Shown piece by piece: positions 1 through 8,939 of a DNA stretch of 46,768 bases. Both the position numbers and the translations under genes were made by a program. The stretch comes from Psychrobacter aquaticus CMS 56. GTDB lineage: Bacteria; Pseudomonadota; Gammaproteobacteria; Pseudomonadales; Moraxellaceae. Positions within the stretch are counted from its first letter, which is position 1, and the number at the start of each line of letters is the position of its first letter. The notes beneath the pieces were generated by a model. That model saw only the letters and a list, made by a program, of their open reading frames with translations. It was not told where the DNA came from and did no database searches. Location of the stretch: positions 1 through 46,768 of the forward strand of contig NZ_AUSW01000022.1 in the NCBI RefSeq assembly GCF_000471625.1, read 5' to 3'.

Positions 1-36
1 ACAGTTATTCAAATAGCTTGTAATGGTGGCAGAATA

Positions 37-2535
37 ATGGCTGATAAAGATAATAACTCAAAACAGAGTAATAATATTGAAAAATGGCTAAATTCACATA
101 TTTTAGAACTAAGTCATAATCACGAAATCGAAAGTCTACTTATTGAACTTACTTTTTTATTAGATATTACGCCTTCATATTACAAAACTGAGCTAGCCGA
201 AGAGCACCAATACCTATCTGCTTGGATTGAAAAACAGCGTTCTAACTCGGATTTAATAGATCCTAAAAAGAGTCCTATTTACGATAATGGTATTAAAGAC
301 AAATCATTTTTACAAGAAATTGGTGAACGCTACGTTATTGCGTTTCTAGCAAGCCGTGCTCCTTGCCTTAAAATTAATATATATCGCGCGGTTTATTTTT
401 TGCTTTGTCTAAAAATGGCTGAGTTAACAGACTATGATAGCCGTATTAAGACAACCTTAAACGAGTGCCGTTATCTGACAAACAAAGTTAGAAGTTTTTT
501 AGTGCTTTTCTTGCCAGATATTCTACAAATTAGAGGACTACAACAATTACGACAGACACTTGAGCAAGTAAAAGGTAATGAGCTATATGATATCTGGGAA
601 AAAGCAGACCCTGATGCTTTAAAAAACTTTGTTGAAAAAGATCAACATACTGAGGACGATAGAGGTCAATCAAAACAACAAGATGAAGTAAATGAAAAAC
701 TATCAAACTATATTTATGAGTTTATTTTACCGATTGAAAACTGCTTTAAGAATGAATCTGGTATCACACGTAACGTCAAACAGGCTGAGAAGCTTATCGA
801 TGGTTCGGAATCTATAGATGACACTACAGGAAATATGACTAGTGATTTAATTTTAGTCACAGAAGTGGTTGACGATAATAGCGCTTTTGAAGCAGAAGAG
901 CGTCAAGATGATGAAGAGCATTCATTTGAGCAGATATCTATTACAAAACCCACTAATTATTATTTAGATAGAGTACGGGCAGAGCAGCAAGTAAATAGCC
1001 GCCATCAACGCATTATGAGTCAAGCGACAGATGTGAACAATGCACATCCAGATGACATTAAGGTCTTAGCCAATAGCCTAATGACTACGTTACTAGAACT
1101 AAAGTTAGAAAAGCTAGACGATATATATGATCAAGATAATATAAACATTGATTTTGATATCAATAATCAAGCAGCGCTCTATTTGCTAATGCTTTTATTA
1201 TCAGGGCTGCCTAACATATTCATCTCTAAAAACCTTAAATTAAGCTATCAGTCTTATCACTATTCTTTAGAATTTACGCCAACCCGAAGTGTCATTCAAG
1301 ATAATTGGGATACTAGCCTGTGTGCTGATAATAGAGACAGTCTTACGCTTTTTTTTCCTGAAATTATAGGCAAATTGCATTACTGCATTGCAAACGATAT
1401 AAGTCCAAAAGTTTTTGAACAGGTTATACAGCAAGCAAGTAATCAGCTTAAAGGTATCAATAAAGAGTACAGAACCAGGCTTACAATAAACAAGGTTAAA
1501 AACTATATTTCTCACTTTTTAACTCAAAAAGGACGTGATACTGCTTTGATAGATGTACTAACTGAACAGCCTATCAATCATCAATCAGCGCTCCCTTATT
1601 TTAACGTCAGTCAATATGATCTATATAGCTGTCAGTATGACTTTATCAAACACATATCCACTATGATTGATGATCATCAGCACTCTAGTAGATATGTCTA
1701 TAAATTCTTCACTCTACTGGATGAGAAGGTGACAGGCTACTGGGATAAACAAACTGGCAGTGCCTTAGCTGTTAGTGAAATACGTTTGGAGCATGTGGTA
1801 TCTATACTACGTGATAGATTACAAACACAAATTGATAATAGGCGTCTTGACGACTTCGAATCAATGGTTGAGATGCACAATATGCTCACTGATTATTTGT
1901 ATATCATGCTATCAATATCGAGTGGTTATCGTCCTGTTAGTGAACCATTTGGTAGGCTCAGTCATATCGATACTCTTACTAAGAAATTTTTTATTAGTGA
2001 TAAAGAAAATCATCAAGACACACAAGGACGGTTCATTTATCTACCAGATATGGCAAATGAACAAATTCAAGAGTATGTTCACTTTTTGCAGAAGAACGCT
2101 AGTATTCTATCCAGATTAGATAATCCGCTTGGTGGTATTTACCAAAGTATTCTTAAAAGTCATATTGGGTTGATCGTCTATCTTAATTTTGATAAAGAAA
2201 CTGATAGGATTGCCGAAGTTCCTCTCAACAAAAACTACATTCATGAACGGCTGTCTAAGCATATCAATCTACCTATGAATTGGCATCGTCATTTTGTTCG
2301 ATCGTTTCAGGCCATTGAGGAGGGTCTATACTCTCTAAATGATCGTTCAGTATATGAAAGCTTTAGTCACGATTTGATTGGAGCGTGGATGGGACATGCT
2401 GACGCTCTTGGTTTTGATTTTTATAATCGCTATAGCGGCCTTAAACGCAGCGAATTAAAACGATTTTCGGTGTACTTGGATGAAGTGCTTAAAAATATTG
2501 GTTTTGAGGCCATGATACTGGAGAGAAGAAAGTGA
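37..2535 (+). CDS. Large tyrosine recombinase-family protein (first of the block)
   Basis: This 832-residue protein has the catalytic signature of a tyrosine recombinase only in its last 200 residues: an arginine in GYRPVSEPFG (R632), an H-x-x-R motif (H752, R755), GH at 786-787 and a tyrosine nine residues later (Y796), the usual spacing for the nucleophile. The first 600 residues match no domain I recognise and presumably handle DNA binding or partner contacts. The family breaks and rejoins DNA through a 3'-phosphotyrosine link. The stop overlaps the GTG start of the next gene by four bases, so the two are translationally coupled. All forward frames contain stops just upstream, so an earlier gene of the block could end within the first 36 bases. 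DNA is AT-rich, as expected of acquired DNA. The recombinase call is good; the subfamily is open. Confidence 0.75.
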   Translation: MADKDNNSKQSNNIEKWLNSHILELSHNHEIESLLIELTFLLDITPSYYKTELAEEHQYLSAWIEKQRSNSDLIDPKKSPIYDNGIKDKSFLQEIGERYVIAFLASRAPCLKINIYRAVYFLLCLKMAELTDYDSRIKTTLNECRYLTNKVRSFLVLFLPDILQIRGLQQLRQTLEQVKGNELYDIWEKADPDALKNFVEKDQHTEDDRGQSKQQDEVNEKLSNYIYEFILPIENCFKNESGITRNVKQAEKLIDGSESIDDTTGNMTSDLILVTEVVDDNSAFEAEERQDDEEHSFEQISITKPTNYYLDRVRAEQQVNSRHQRIMSQATDVNNAHPDDIKVLANSLMTTLLELKLEKLDDIYDQDNINIDFDINNQAALYLLMLLLSGLPNIFISKNLKLSYQSYHYSLEFTPTRSVIQDNWDTSLCADNRDSLTLFFPEIIGKLHYCIANDISPKVFEQVIQQASNQLKGINKEYRTRLTINKVKNYISHFLTQKGRDTALIDVLTEQPINHQSALPYFNVSQYDLYSCQYDFIKHISTMIDDHQHSSRYVYKFFTLLDEKVTGYWDKQTGSALAVSEIRLEHVVSILRDRLQTQIDNRRLDDFESMVEMHNMLTDYLYIMLSISSGYRPVSEPFGRLSHIDTLTKKFFISDKENHQDTQGRFIYLPDMANEQIQEYVHFLQKNASILSRLDNPLGGIYQSILKSHIGLIVYLNFDKETDRIAEVPLNKNYIHERLSKHINLPMNWHRHFVRSFQAIEEGLYSLNDRSVYESFSHDLIGAWMGHADALGFDFYNRYSGLKRSELKRFSVYLDEVLKNIGFEAMILERRK

Positions 2536-5500
2536 CTCAACGTGCATCTGGTATTGAAAAACGAGAGAATAACAGAAATATAAACTTAGAGAAAAGCAGC
2601 AAACGAGCGCAACGTTTGGTTAAAAAGTACGTTGATCTTGATGTAGTCGCACAATCAGAGGAGCAGCAAGAAGTATTTAACGTTATGTGGCAAAAGTTTG
2701 ATCACGAACTAAAAAAACATAAAAATTTTCGTAACTATCGCAGCTATGTCTACGGATATAACGAAGCCATCCGTTACTGCCAAGACTATATTGAAGATCA
2801 TGACGTCAATTTGGGCTTTCCAAAATATATTGTAGTCTCCGAGCGACCAAAGAGTTTTCGTACTGAATCATGGTTTATAGACGGCCAAAAAATACTTAGA
2901 TTTTATATCAGCTGGATGGATGATATAACTAATAAAAAACAACTCGTATTAGAGGACCTGATGCTGTCGCTTATTTTTCATAGTGCAGTACTAAAAGCGC
3001 CAGTATTGCAGGCTATTTTAAATAATGTCATTGATGATTCATTAAATATAGAATCTATTTTTGGTTTGCCTTTAATCAGTATTATTATTGACGATACGAC
3101 GTATCATACAAATACTATTGTAGCCTCACAGGCTGTACATCAAGCTCAGGTCTTTTTATCACCATTAACCGCACGATTAATCGACTTATACCACCAGCAA
3201 CCAAAATCTGATCTGAAAACGAATAGTGTTAAAGTAAAGGACTTATATACGAGCCTACGAATGCGACAATCAAATAGCCAGACTCCATTGGATATGGGGT
3301 TGAGTAAATTTTTGAGAGGAGCAATATATGTGTTAGAAGACTACCTTGGTATAGATATCCCTGAGCACACATGGTATCTGATTACTGGTGATGAGAATAC
3401 ATACAGTCTACCAAGGGATAATTGGCAATCTATTGCTCATGATATCAGTCATCACGCTGACACACATTATGACTTAAAGCTTCACGCATTAAACGATGGC
3501 ATGGTCAAACTCAAAAAGCCCAATCACACCACAGCGGTAGAAATTGCAAAATTGTTTAAAAGAAAAAAAGGTCAAAAAGTCTCAAAAATTACTTTTACAG
3601 CTGACTTAGAGCAAATTTACCAAGGTTTACTGTCTGATAGCGCCCCCTTGAATGAATTGGCTATTATAGGATGGCTTTTGTCTAAAACTGATAGCTGTCA
3701 AGTCAGTAGTATTCAAACCTATAGCAATATGATCACTTATCGCTGGTTGGTTGTAACTGAACACGTGGATTTTTATGACTGCTCTGCAGACGATTTTGAG
3801 GATATCTATAATGAATTGATTGAACTTGGCAAAACTGAAAAAGCCAAAAACACCATAGCTGCTCATATTGACGATATTCATCGTTATATGGTTAACAGTT
3901 TTAATATTGAGCCTATCGCACCGCTATCTTCTGCAACTCGAGCGCATCATAAAACGGGCTATTTATCAGAAACCATGTTTCAAGCTGTCCTAATTAATGC
4001 TCAAAACCTTAAGGTAGCTAAGGACGAGTCAGAGGCTATACAGCTTTCATTGATACTAGGTCAACGCTGCGGGCTTAGAATAGGCGAAATAGTAAAAGTA
4101 AGGCTAAGAGATGTCGCCCAATCATCAGCTTATCTAGAAGTGCGTGATAATAAATACGGAAACAACAAAACCAGCTCTGCACTACGACGAGTACTATTAA
4201 ATCAGCTATTAACTGACTCAGATATGCTACTGCTTAAAAGAGTAGTACTCAGGCGGCATCAAAGCGCGGGAGATACCCTAATAGCCAGTCAAACTGGTAG
4301 GCCTTATCTGTCAGGTGATATGTCGCGTATTTTGACAGACTTGATTAAAGGCACCACTGGCCTTGCGTACTTGACGACCCATCATTTGAGGCACAGCTTT
4401 CTGACCAATTTTCAGCTCATGTCGTTTTTATATGATAACAGCTATCGTTTTGATAACTATGAACATTGCAGCTTGCAGGCGCTAAAAGACTTATTGCCTT
4501 ATGATGAAGATAAGGCACGTGAAATACTGAACTACATCGAAACATCGATACAGTATAAAAAAATATATGCATTATCTGGCATAGCGGGTCATGCAAGCCC
4601 AAGCACTACTTTTGCTTCTTATGTCCATTTGACAGATATTGAGCTAGGGCTACTTCTTTATCATATAGACTTCATGCTACAACCTGAACACAGTGACGTG
4701 CTAGGTGTGCCTAGACGCAGAAAAAACGAGCTTAAAAGCAATCCGATTGCTATAAATGACTATTTTATTAAGAAAATCAAGTCTAAGCCACTTGCAAAGC
4801 CTAAAATTAAAAATGAGCTTATTAACCCAATGAGCGTGAAACCTAAAAAACGTAAGAAATACGCGTTTGACGAGGTGCGTCAAGTCTTAGATGCTTATAC
4901 GCAAAAAGGAGACTATACGCATACTGAGTTAATAGATATTTTTGAGATAGAGAAGCATGTTTTTGACAGTTGGCTTAGTAATGCTCAGTACCTTAGAAAT
5001 CATGCTGATTTTCAAACCATTCATAATAAACCAAGGCTATTTGCGCCTGATAGTAGTCATCATCTCTTGCCAACTTTAGATAGATTTGCTGAAGACAGAG
5101 ACTTAATGAAAAAAATGACCAGTAAATTTCGAGGCTTATACAAGGTAGATGACAAAGATATCATTCATCAGTTTGTGCTGTATACGCTCAAAAACTCTCA
5201 ATATTATAAAAATCATATTAATTTTAATGACTCTGATATATTAAATGACTATCTAAAAACTCTCGTAAATTTGGTATATAAAAAGGACATACGTTTAAAA
5301 GTTTATAACTATAAACAAGCAAGTAGCGATAACCTAAAACAGTGGCGTCCCATAATCAAAAGATTTGTGTCTTCCCAAATAGACTTTGTAGATAACAGCA
5401 GTACTAAAGGCACAGAATATCAGAAAAAAATACGGATGGAGCTCTCATTGGTGAGCCAAACCGAAGATGATCGAATTGAAGAAAGGTCTGAGTCTAGTTT

Positions 5501-5594
5501 ACTTATCAGCGCATGGACCGTAAGAACACTGCAAATATTTTGTCATTATGTGTTTATTATGATCGGTGATCGTATAGTAGATAAAGAGTCTTAA
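2532..5594 (+). CDS. Very large tyrosine recombinase/integrase (second of the block)
   Basis: This 1020-residue protein carries a clear phage-integrase-type catalytic domain in its middle, about residues 470-710. It has R516 in GLRIGE, TTHHLRHS with H617 and R620, and GHASPSTTFASYVH with H687 and Y697. The tyrosine is ten residues after the histidine instead of the usual nine. About 470 residues precede the domain and 310 follow it, so it is two to three times the length of an ordinary integrase. The C-terminal part is lysine-rich and resembles no domain I know. The GTG start overlaps the previous stop and is preceded by GGAGAG. The order of large recombinase, larger integrase and small protein resembles three-gene recombination modules such as the gamma-mobile-trio, but I could not test this. 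Confidence 0.82.
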   Translation: MTQRASGIEKRENNRNINLEKSSKRAQRLVKKYVDLDVVAQSEEQQEVFNVMWQKFDHELKKHKNFRNYRSYVYGYNEAIRYCQDYIEDHDVNLGFPKYIVVSERPKSFRTESWFIDGQKILRFYISWMDDITNKKQLVLEDLMLSLIFHSAVLKAPVLQAILNNVIDDSLNIESIFGLPLISIIIDDTTYHTNTIVASQAVHQAQVFLSPLTARLIDLYHQQPKSDLKTNSVKVKDLYTSLRMRQSNSQTPLDMGLSKFLRGAIYVLEDYLGIDIPEHTWYLITGDENTYSLPRDNWQSIAHDISHHADTHYDLKLHALNDGMVKLKKPNHTTAVEIAKLFKRKKGQKVSKITFTADLEQIYQGLLSDSAPLNELAIIGWLLSKTDSCQVSSIQTYSNMITYRWLVVTEHVDFYDCSADDFEDIYNELIELGKTEKAKNTIAAHIDDIHRYMVNSFNIEPIAPLSSATRAHHKTGYLSETMFQAVLINAQNLKVAKDESEAIQLSLILGQRCGLRIGEIVKVRLRDVAQSSAYLEVRDNKYGNNKTSSALRRVLLNQLLTDSDMLLLKRVVLRRHQSAGDTLIASQTGRPYLSGDMSRILTDLIKGTTGLAYLTTHHLRHSFLTNFQLMSFLYDNSYRFDNYEHCSLQALKDLLPYDEDKAREILNYIETSIQYKKIYALSGIAGHASPSTTFASYVHLTDIELGLLLYHIDFMLQPEHSDVLGVPRRRKNELKSNPIAINDYFIKKIKSKPLAKPKIKNELINPMSVKPKKRKKYAFDEVRQVLDAYTQKGDYTHTELIDIFEIEKHVFDSWLSNAQYLRNHADFQTIHNKPRLFAPDSSHHLLPTLDRFAEDRDLMKKMTSKFRGLYKVDDKDIIHQFVLYTLKNSQYYKNHINFNDSDILNDYLKTLVNLVYKKDIRLKVYNYKQASSDNLKQWRPIIKRFVSSQIDFVDNSSTKGTEYQKKIRMELSLVSQTEDDRIEERSESSLLISAWTVRTLQIFCHYVFIMIGDRIVDKES

Positions 5595-5611
5595 CAACTT
5601 AGGAATAAATA

Positions 5612-6169
5612 ATGAATTTAGCGTCTAAAACCGTAACACCGAACAGTAAGACAGTGATTAGTCTTCATCCGCTAGCTAAAAAGCTGTATAAGCTAATCAC
5701 TGAAGCCTATTTGCTTGGCAATCAACAAAATTTTTTATCCGATATGACCGCTAAATTAGAGTACCACAGAGGTATGCCAATAAATAATATTTCAATGATT
5801 AGTCAGGGGTCAGGGACAAATACCTATCGTATAATCGGAGGTTGTTTTAACCCCTTGTTTGATATTAATAACATGAGTGCTGATAACACGCTATTCCAGA
5901 GTTACAGTCAATCTAAAAAAAGTAGTAAAGCTGAGTTTGAGCAAGATATTGTAGATTTCATCTATCTGGATTTTATGAGGTCTATCTCAATTTTATCCTT
6001 GAAAAAGCCTGGGGCGATGGAGCCTCAACTGAGAATGCTTAGCAAAGAGTATAAAAGCAGGATTTGGAGCGCGTTATTCGATGGAGATAAGGGCTACCTA
6101 CGCCAGATTGACTTTGCAAGTCTATTAGATATGGAGCGTGATACGATCAGTAAGCAGTGCAAATCATGA
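5612..6169 (+). CDS. Small accessory protein of the recombinase block
   Basis: This 185-residue soluble protein begins 17 bases after the second recombinase gene, behind a TTAGGA ribosome site, and is surely in the same operon. I see no recombinase residues, signal peptide or membrane segment. The middle contains a glycine-rich stretch around QGSGTNTYRIIGG. Its position and size are like those of the third, non-catalytic member of known recombinase trios (for example TnpC of Tn554 or GmtX of gamma-mobile-trio islands). A helper role in excision or integration is therefore an inference from context only. Confidence 0.6.
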   Translation: MNLASKTVTPNSKTVISLHPLAKKLYKLITEAYLLGNQQNFLSDMTAKLEYHRGMPINNISMISQGSGTNTYRIIGGCFNPLFDINNMSADNTLFQSYSQSKKSSKAEFEQDIVDFIYLDFMRSISILSLKKPGAMEPQLRMLSKEYKSRIWSALFDGDKGYLRQIDFASLLDMERDTISKQCKS

Positions 6170-6193
6170 TTAAAACCATATAATAGTGAAACT

Positions 6194-6662
6194 TTATTGT
6201 TGTCTAGCATGCGGTTTTAAATTATGATTTTCTGTTAACAAAGACTGACTGCTAAACAATATCAGCGCACCAAACATTGAAAATAGTCCAAAAAAATAAG
6301 AGGCAGTGGCAATGCTATATTTGTCAAAGAGACGCGGCTAATATCGAAGGCAAGTATTTTTTATAGTACATGCTGCCTAATGAGAATAGCGCTACTAAAG
6401 TAGCCAATCGCTGCTTATTAAAAGGTGTGGTCTTAGTGCTCGGTAGTGCCTTTAGTAAGGCAAAAAATGCAAAGCGTTTCTTATCAGGTAATATGTAAAT
6501 CCATTCAAACTTATCCAATAGCTCCTCGCTAAAAATAGGGCGGTGGAGTACGAGTTTTAGAAGATTTGGGATGTATATTAAGGCACTTCTAGCAATATCT
6601 ATCCAAATTAATTGTATAAAAAATATACGTATTTTTATTAATAAAGTATAATTTTTATACAT
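6194..6662 (-). pseudogene. Small membrane protein gene broken by a frameshift
   Basis: An open frame of 112 codons (6662 to 6324) stops at a TGA. The adjacent frame then continues from about 6331 to a stop at 6194-6196, adding some 45 codons that read FDKYSIATASYFFGLFSMFG and onward, a convincing membrane helix. Joining the two by a one-base change in a short T run (6326-6328) gives a protein of about 156 residues with at least two hydrophobic segments. There is no good ribosome site at the proposed start. It converges on the recombinase operon and lies inside the element, just before the att boundary. It is either a decayed cargo gene or a sequencing error. I do not recognise the family. 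Confidence 0.4.
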
Positions 6663-6813
6663 TATAAGTGACCAAAATTAGTATATCTGACTTAATAAAT
6701 AACTTTAAATTATGCTAAGCGTTGTCAGATAGATTTCTCTGTAAGCCTTCCATTATAAGGTTTTGTATGTTAATGTACTCTAATGCAATTTAACGAAATC
6801 TCCCTTGTCCAGC

Positions 6814-6858
6814 CTGTCACGCCGGGGGTCGCGGGTTCGAGTCCCGTCCGCTGCGCCA
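6814..6858 (+). other. 3' fragment of tRNA-Asp (GTC): right attachment site of the element
   Basis: The sequence from the anticodon loop CTGTCAC through the variable region, the T arm (GGGTTCGAGTCCC) to the terminal CCA matches the 3' portion of bacterial tRNA-Asp (GTC). The five bases before the loop (CCAGC) almost pair with GCCGG, but no D arm or acceptor 5' strand lies upstream, so it is not a working tRNA. Such 3' tRNA copies are what integration into a tRNA gene leaves at the far end of an element. The intact tRNA-Asp should lie to the left of the window. The real terminator at 6901 sits just downstream, consistent with the original tRNA locus. Confidence 0.8.
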
Positions 6859-6900
6859 TATTTAAAACGAATTTAAACTTTCGAGTTTAAGCAAGTTTCG

Positions 6901-6931
6901 CCTCAAGCATTAGGTTGCTTGAGGTTTTTTT
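6901..6931 (+). terminator. Rho-independent terminator of the former tRNA-Asp transcript
   Basis: The eight-base stem CCTCAAGC / GCTTGAGG has an eight-base loop and is followed by seven T. It is placed 43 bases after the CCA of the tRNA-Asp fragment. From here to 7150 I see no gene and no other recognisable feature. Confidence 0.8.
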
Positions 6932-7150
6932 GTGTCTGTTATTTTGTATTAAAGAGAGATGCTTTCAACGCTAAGTCTTGCAACTTGCCATAACTTCTAG
7001 CGTTGCTATTGGCTAAGACTTGCCACTATAGGCAGTTCAAAATAAAATCGCACTCACTATATAGTGGATCCAATCTAAAAGGTTGCAGCTCTACAGGTTT
7101 GAATTTTATGATAGCCTCTATCACGCCTGCAAACAGCCAGCGAAGGAAGT

Positions 7151-7330
7151 TTATTCCAGTAGAACACAATTAACGTATGCACCAACCACGGCATTGTAAT
7201 CTTCAGTCATAAGGGCGTGATAACCATCAAGGCCAGTCGTTTTGTGCTCAACGATAAAGCCGGCCTCGCTCAAGCCTTTTTTTATATAATTGCCAAGGGA
7301 TCATTCATCTTCGACTAACAGTACTTTTAT
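7151..7330 (-). pseudogene. Remnant of a heavy-metal-type response regulator (receiver domain N-terminus)
   Basis: Reading leftward from 7330, the frame gives IKVLLVEDE, a stop, then SLGNYIKKGLSEAGFIVEH and a further 30 residues typical of the first half of a CusR/CopR-type OmpR-family receiver domain. The acidic pocket residues ED are present, but the phosphorylated aspartate strand is replaced by unrelated residues, and the frame ends at a TAA at 7151. The start codon is lost, there is an internal stop, and the rest of the receiver, the DNA-binding domain and any partner kinase are missing. It lies divergent from the copper-associated genes that start at 7662, the usual place for their regulator. 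Confidence 0.72.
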
Positions 7331-7429
7331 AGCATACTCGTGCCGATTATTTAGGTGGATGTCAGTATTGCTGTGTCTACCGCTATTAATGATAGAGGAG
7401 TAGTCAGCAAACTCCTGTGATTGGGGCAT

Positions 7430-7451
7430 AAGATGACAAGATTGTCATCTT
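7430..7451. promoter_or_regulatory. Palindromic operator resembling a Cop/Cus box
   Basis: A perfect nine-base inverted repeat, AAGATGACA and TGTCATCTT, is separated by four bases. It has the general TGACA-N4-TGTCA form seen in copper-responsive response-regulator boxes. A further half-site-like TTGTCA follows at about 7463. It sits between the dead regulator and the DUF411 gene, 210 bases before the latter. The regulator that would bind it is broken here, so control would need a homologue elsewhere. The rest of the region to 7661 is AT-rich leader without a clear gene. Confidence 0.5.
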
Positions 7452-7661
7452 GGCGTCATCTGATTGTCAGAGTCATGCTGCTAATTTGTCACTTATATAA
7501 TTGTATCATTCCAGCAGCACGTGATTGTCAAGATATTGATTTTATTGTCCGCTGACCATATGTATTAGCAGTATCATTTGTGGGTTTTCGACACTTTACA
7601 AGCGTGTTAAAGCTTAACTTTATAAAGTTTTATTCTATATTAAATGAAATGAGAAGCCATT

Positions 7662-8288
7662 ATGACTATTTTTGCTGTTAAGTCTGATTTCAAGCCTTTT
7701 AGTCAGTCGCCGAAGCGAGTGAGAGTAGCTACAGCTGTACTAGCCACTGTCATCTTATCAGCTTGTGGACAAGCTGACATCAATGCTTCTAAGGCCAGTA
7801 CTCCTGATGCCAACGCTGTTGATTCGAGTGCCATGCCAGTGGAGCAAGCGGTTACAGCCACTCAAGTAAGCAATTCAGACCTACTCAAAAACGTGTCAGC
7901 CACTATTTATAAAGATGCCAATTGTGGCTGCTGTAAAGAGTGGGTAGATCATGCACAGGCGCATGGTTTAAGCTCAACGGTTCAGCACCCAACAGACTTG
8001 TCATTATTTAAAGACCGTTACGGCGTGCCCACTGAAATGCGCTCTTGTCATACAACAGTCACCACTGATGGTTATGTCTTTGAAGGCCATGTACCTGCAA
8101 AGTACGTGGCTGAATTTTTACAGAATCCGCCGGAGCAAGCCATCGGCTTGGCTGTCCCAGGCATGCCAGTCGGCAGCCCTGGTATGGAATATCAAGACCA
8201 GTTCATGCCATATCAGATTATGCAAATAAACAAAGATGGTACAAACCAAGTATATGCCGAAGTTGAGTCTTCAGCGCAGCAGTTATAG
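7662..8288 (+). CDS. DUF411 lipoprotein, CopG-like periplasmic copper protein
   Basis: This 208-residue protein has a basic N-terminus, a hydrophobic stretch and a lipobox ILSAC with C35 as the lipidation site, so it should be anchored in the membrane facing the periplasm. The DUF411 domain covers about residues 78-200 and contains the CGCC motif (C88, C90, C91), SCH at 128-130, GHVPA at 142 and a PGMPVGSPGM stretch. The family includes CopG, a thioredoxin-like protein that binds a copper cluster through its CxCC motif and acts in copper detoxification. The linker at residues 36-70 is low-complexity. It is followed by two DUF305 genes in the same direction, a common pairing in metal-resistance clusters. 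Confidence 0.85.
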   Translation: MTIFAVKSDFKPFSQSPKRVRVATAVLATVILSACGQADINASKASTPDANAVDSSAMPVEQAVTATQVSNSDLLKNVSATIYKDANCGCCKEWVDHAQAHGLSSTVQHPTDLSLFKDRYGVPTEMRSCHTTVTTDGYVFEGHVPAKYVAEFLQNPPEQAIGLAVPGMPVGSPGMEYQDQFMPYQIMQINKDGTNQVYAEVESSAQQL

Positions 8289-8358
8289 GCTAGTATTTCA
8301 GAGCTAGAAATATTTTCTTAGACTTTAGCTATTTTGCAAACGTAATGGAGATTGACTG

Positions 8359-8826
8359 ATGAATCATGAAGAGCAAAAACAAATGAATCCTTATGTGAAA
8401 TTTACCCTCATGATTCTTACGTCTACCGTAGTGATGTACATCATGATGTATTTCAATACTTATCAATGGGAACATGTGTATTTTAGCGAAACCCGAGCTT
8501 ACATGGCGTTATATATGGGTGCTGGCATGGCAGTAATTATGCTGGCATTCATGACCAATATGTATAAGAAAACCAAGGTTAATTTAATGGTTTATGGTCT
8601 AAGTATTGTATTGTTTGCAGCGGGGATTTGGGGCGTTAGATCACAAGCCACTGTCAATCAAGTCGATTGGATGCAGGCCATGATACCGCATCATTCAATT
8701 GCTATTTTGACCAGTGAAAGAGCGGATATAGAAGACCCCAGAGTAAGGCAGCTTGCTGATGGCATCATCGAAGCACAAAAACGCGAAATAAGTGAGATGC
8801 AAGCACTTATTCAAGAGTTGGAATAA
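8359..8826 (+). CDS. Membrane-anchored DUF305 protein
   Basis: This 155-residue protein has three predicted membrane helices (about residues 13-32, 46-66 and 76-93) followed by a short DUF305 domain in the C-terminal 55 residues. That domain has the characteristic WMQAMIPHHS (H111, H112), then RQLADGIIEAQKREISEMQ. DUF305 is a ferritin-like four-helix family often found with copper-resistance genes; its biochemical role is not firmly known. The ribosome site is ATGGAG, nine bases before the ATG. The gap to the preceding DUF411 gene is 70 bases, compatible with one transcript. Confidence 0.82.
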   Translation: MNHEEQKQMNPYVKFTLMILTSTVVMYIMMYFNTYQWEHVYFSETRAYMALYMGAGMAVIMLAFMTNMYKKTKVNLMVYGLSIVLFAAGIWGVRSQATVNQVDWMQAMIPHHSIAILTSERADIEDPRVRQLADGIIEAQKREISEMQALIQELE

Positions 8827-8939
8827 GCTGTTATTGATAGAAGAATGACTTTTAATATACGAATATGATGACTTTTTTAACTGGTAAATCTTAACTGACG
8901 TGTCAGTTTTATATCAACCATAACCATGAAGAACACACC

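Noticed and set aside
6814..6858. A functional tRNA-Asp gene
   Set aside because: The D arm and 5' acceptor strand are missing; only the 3' part from the anticodon loop on is present.
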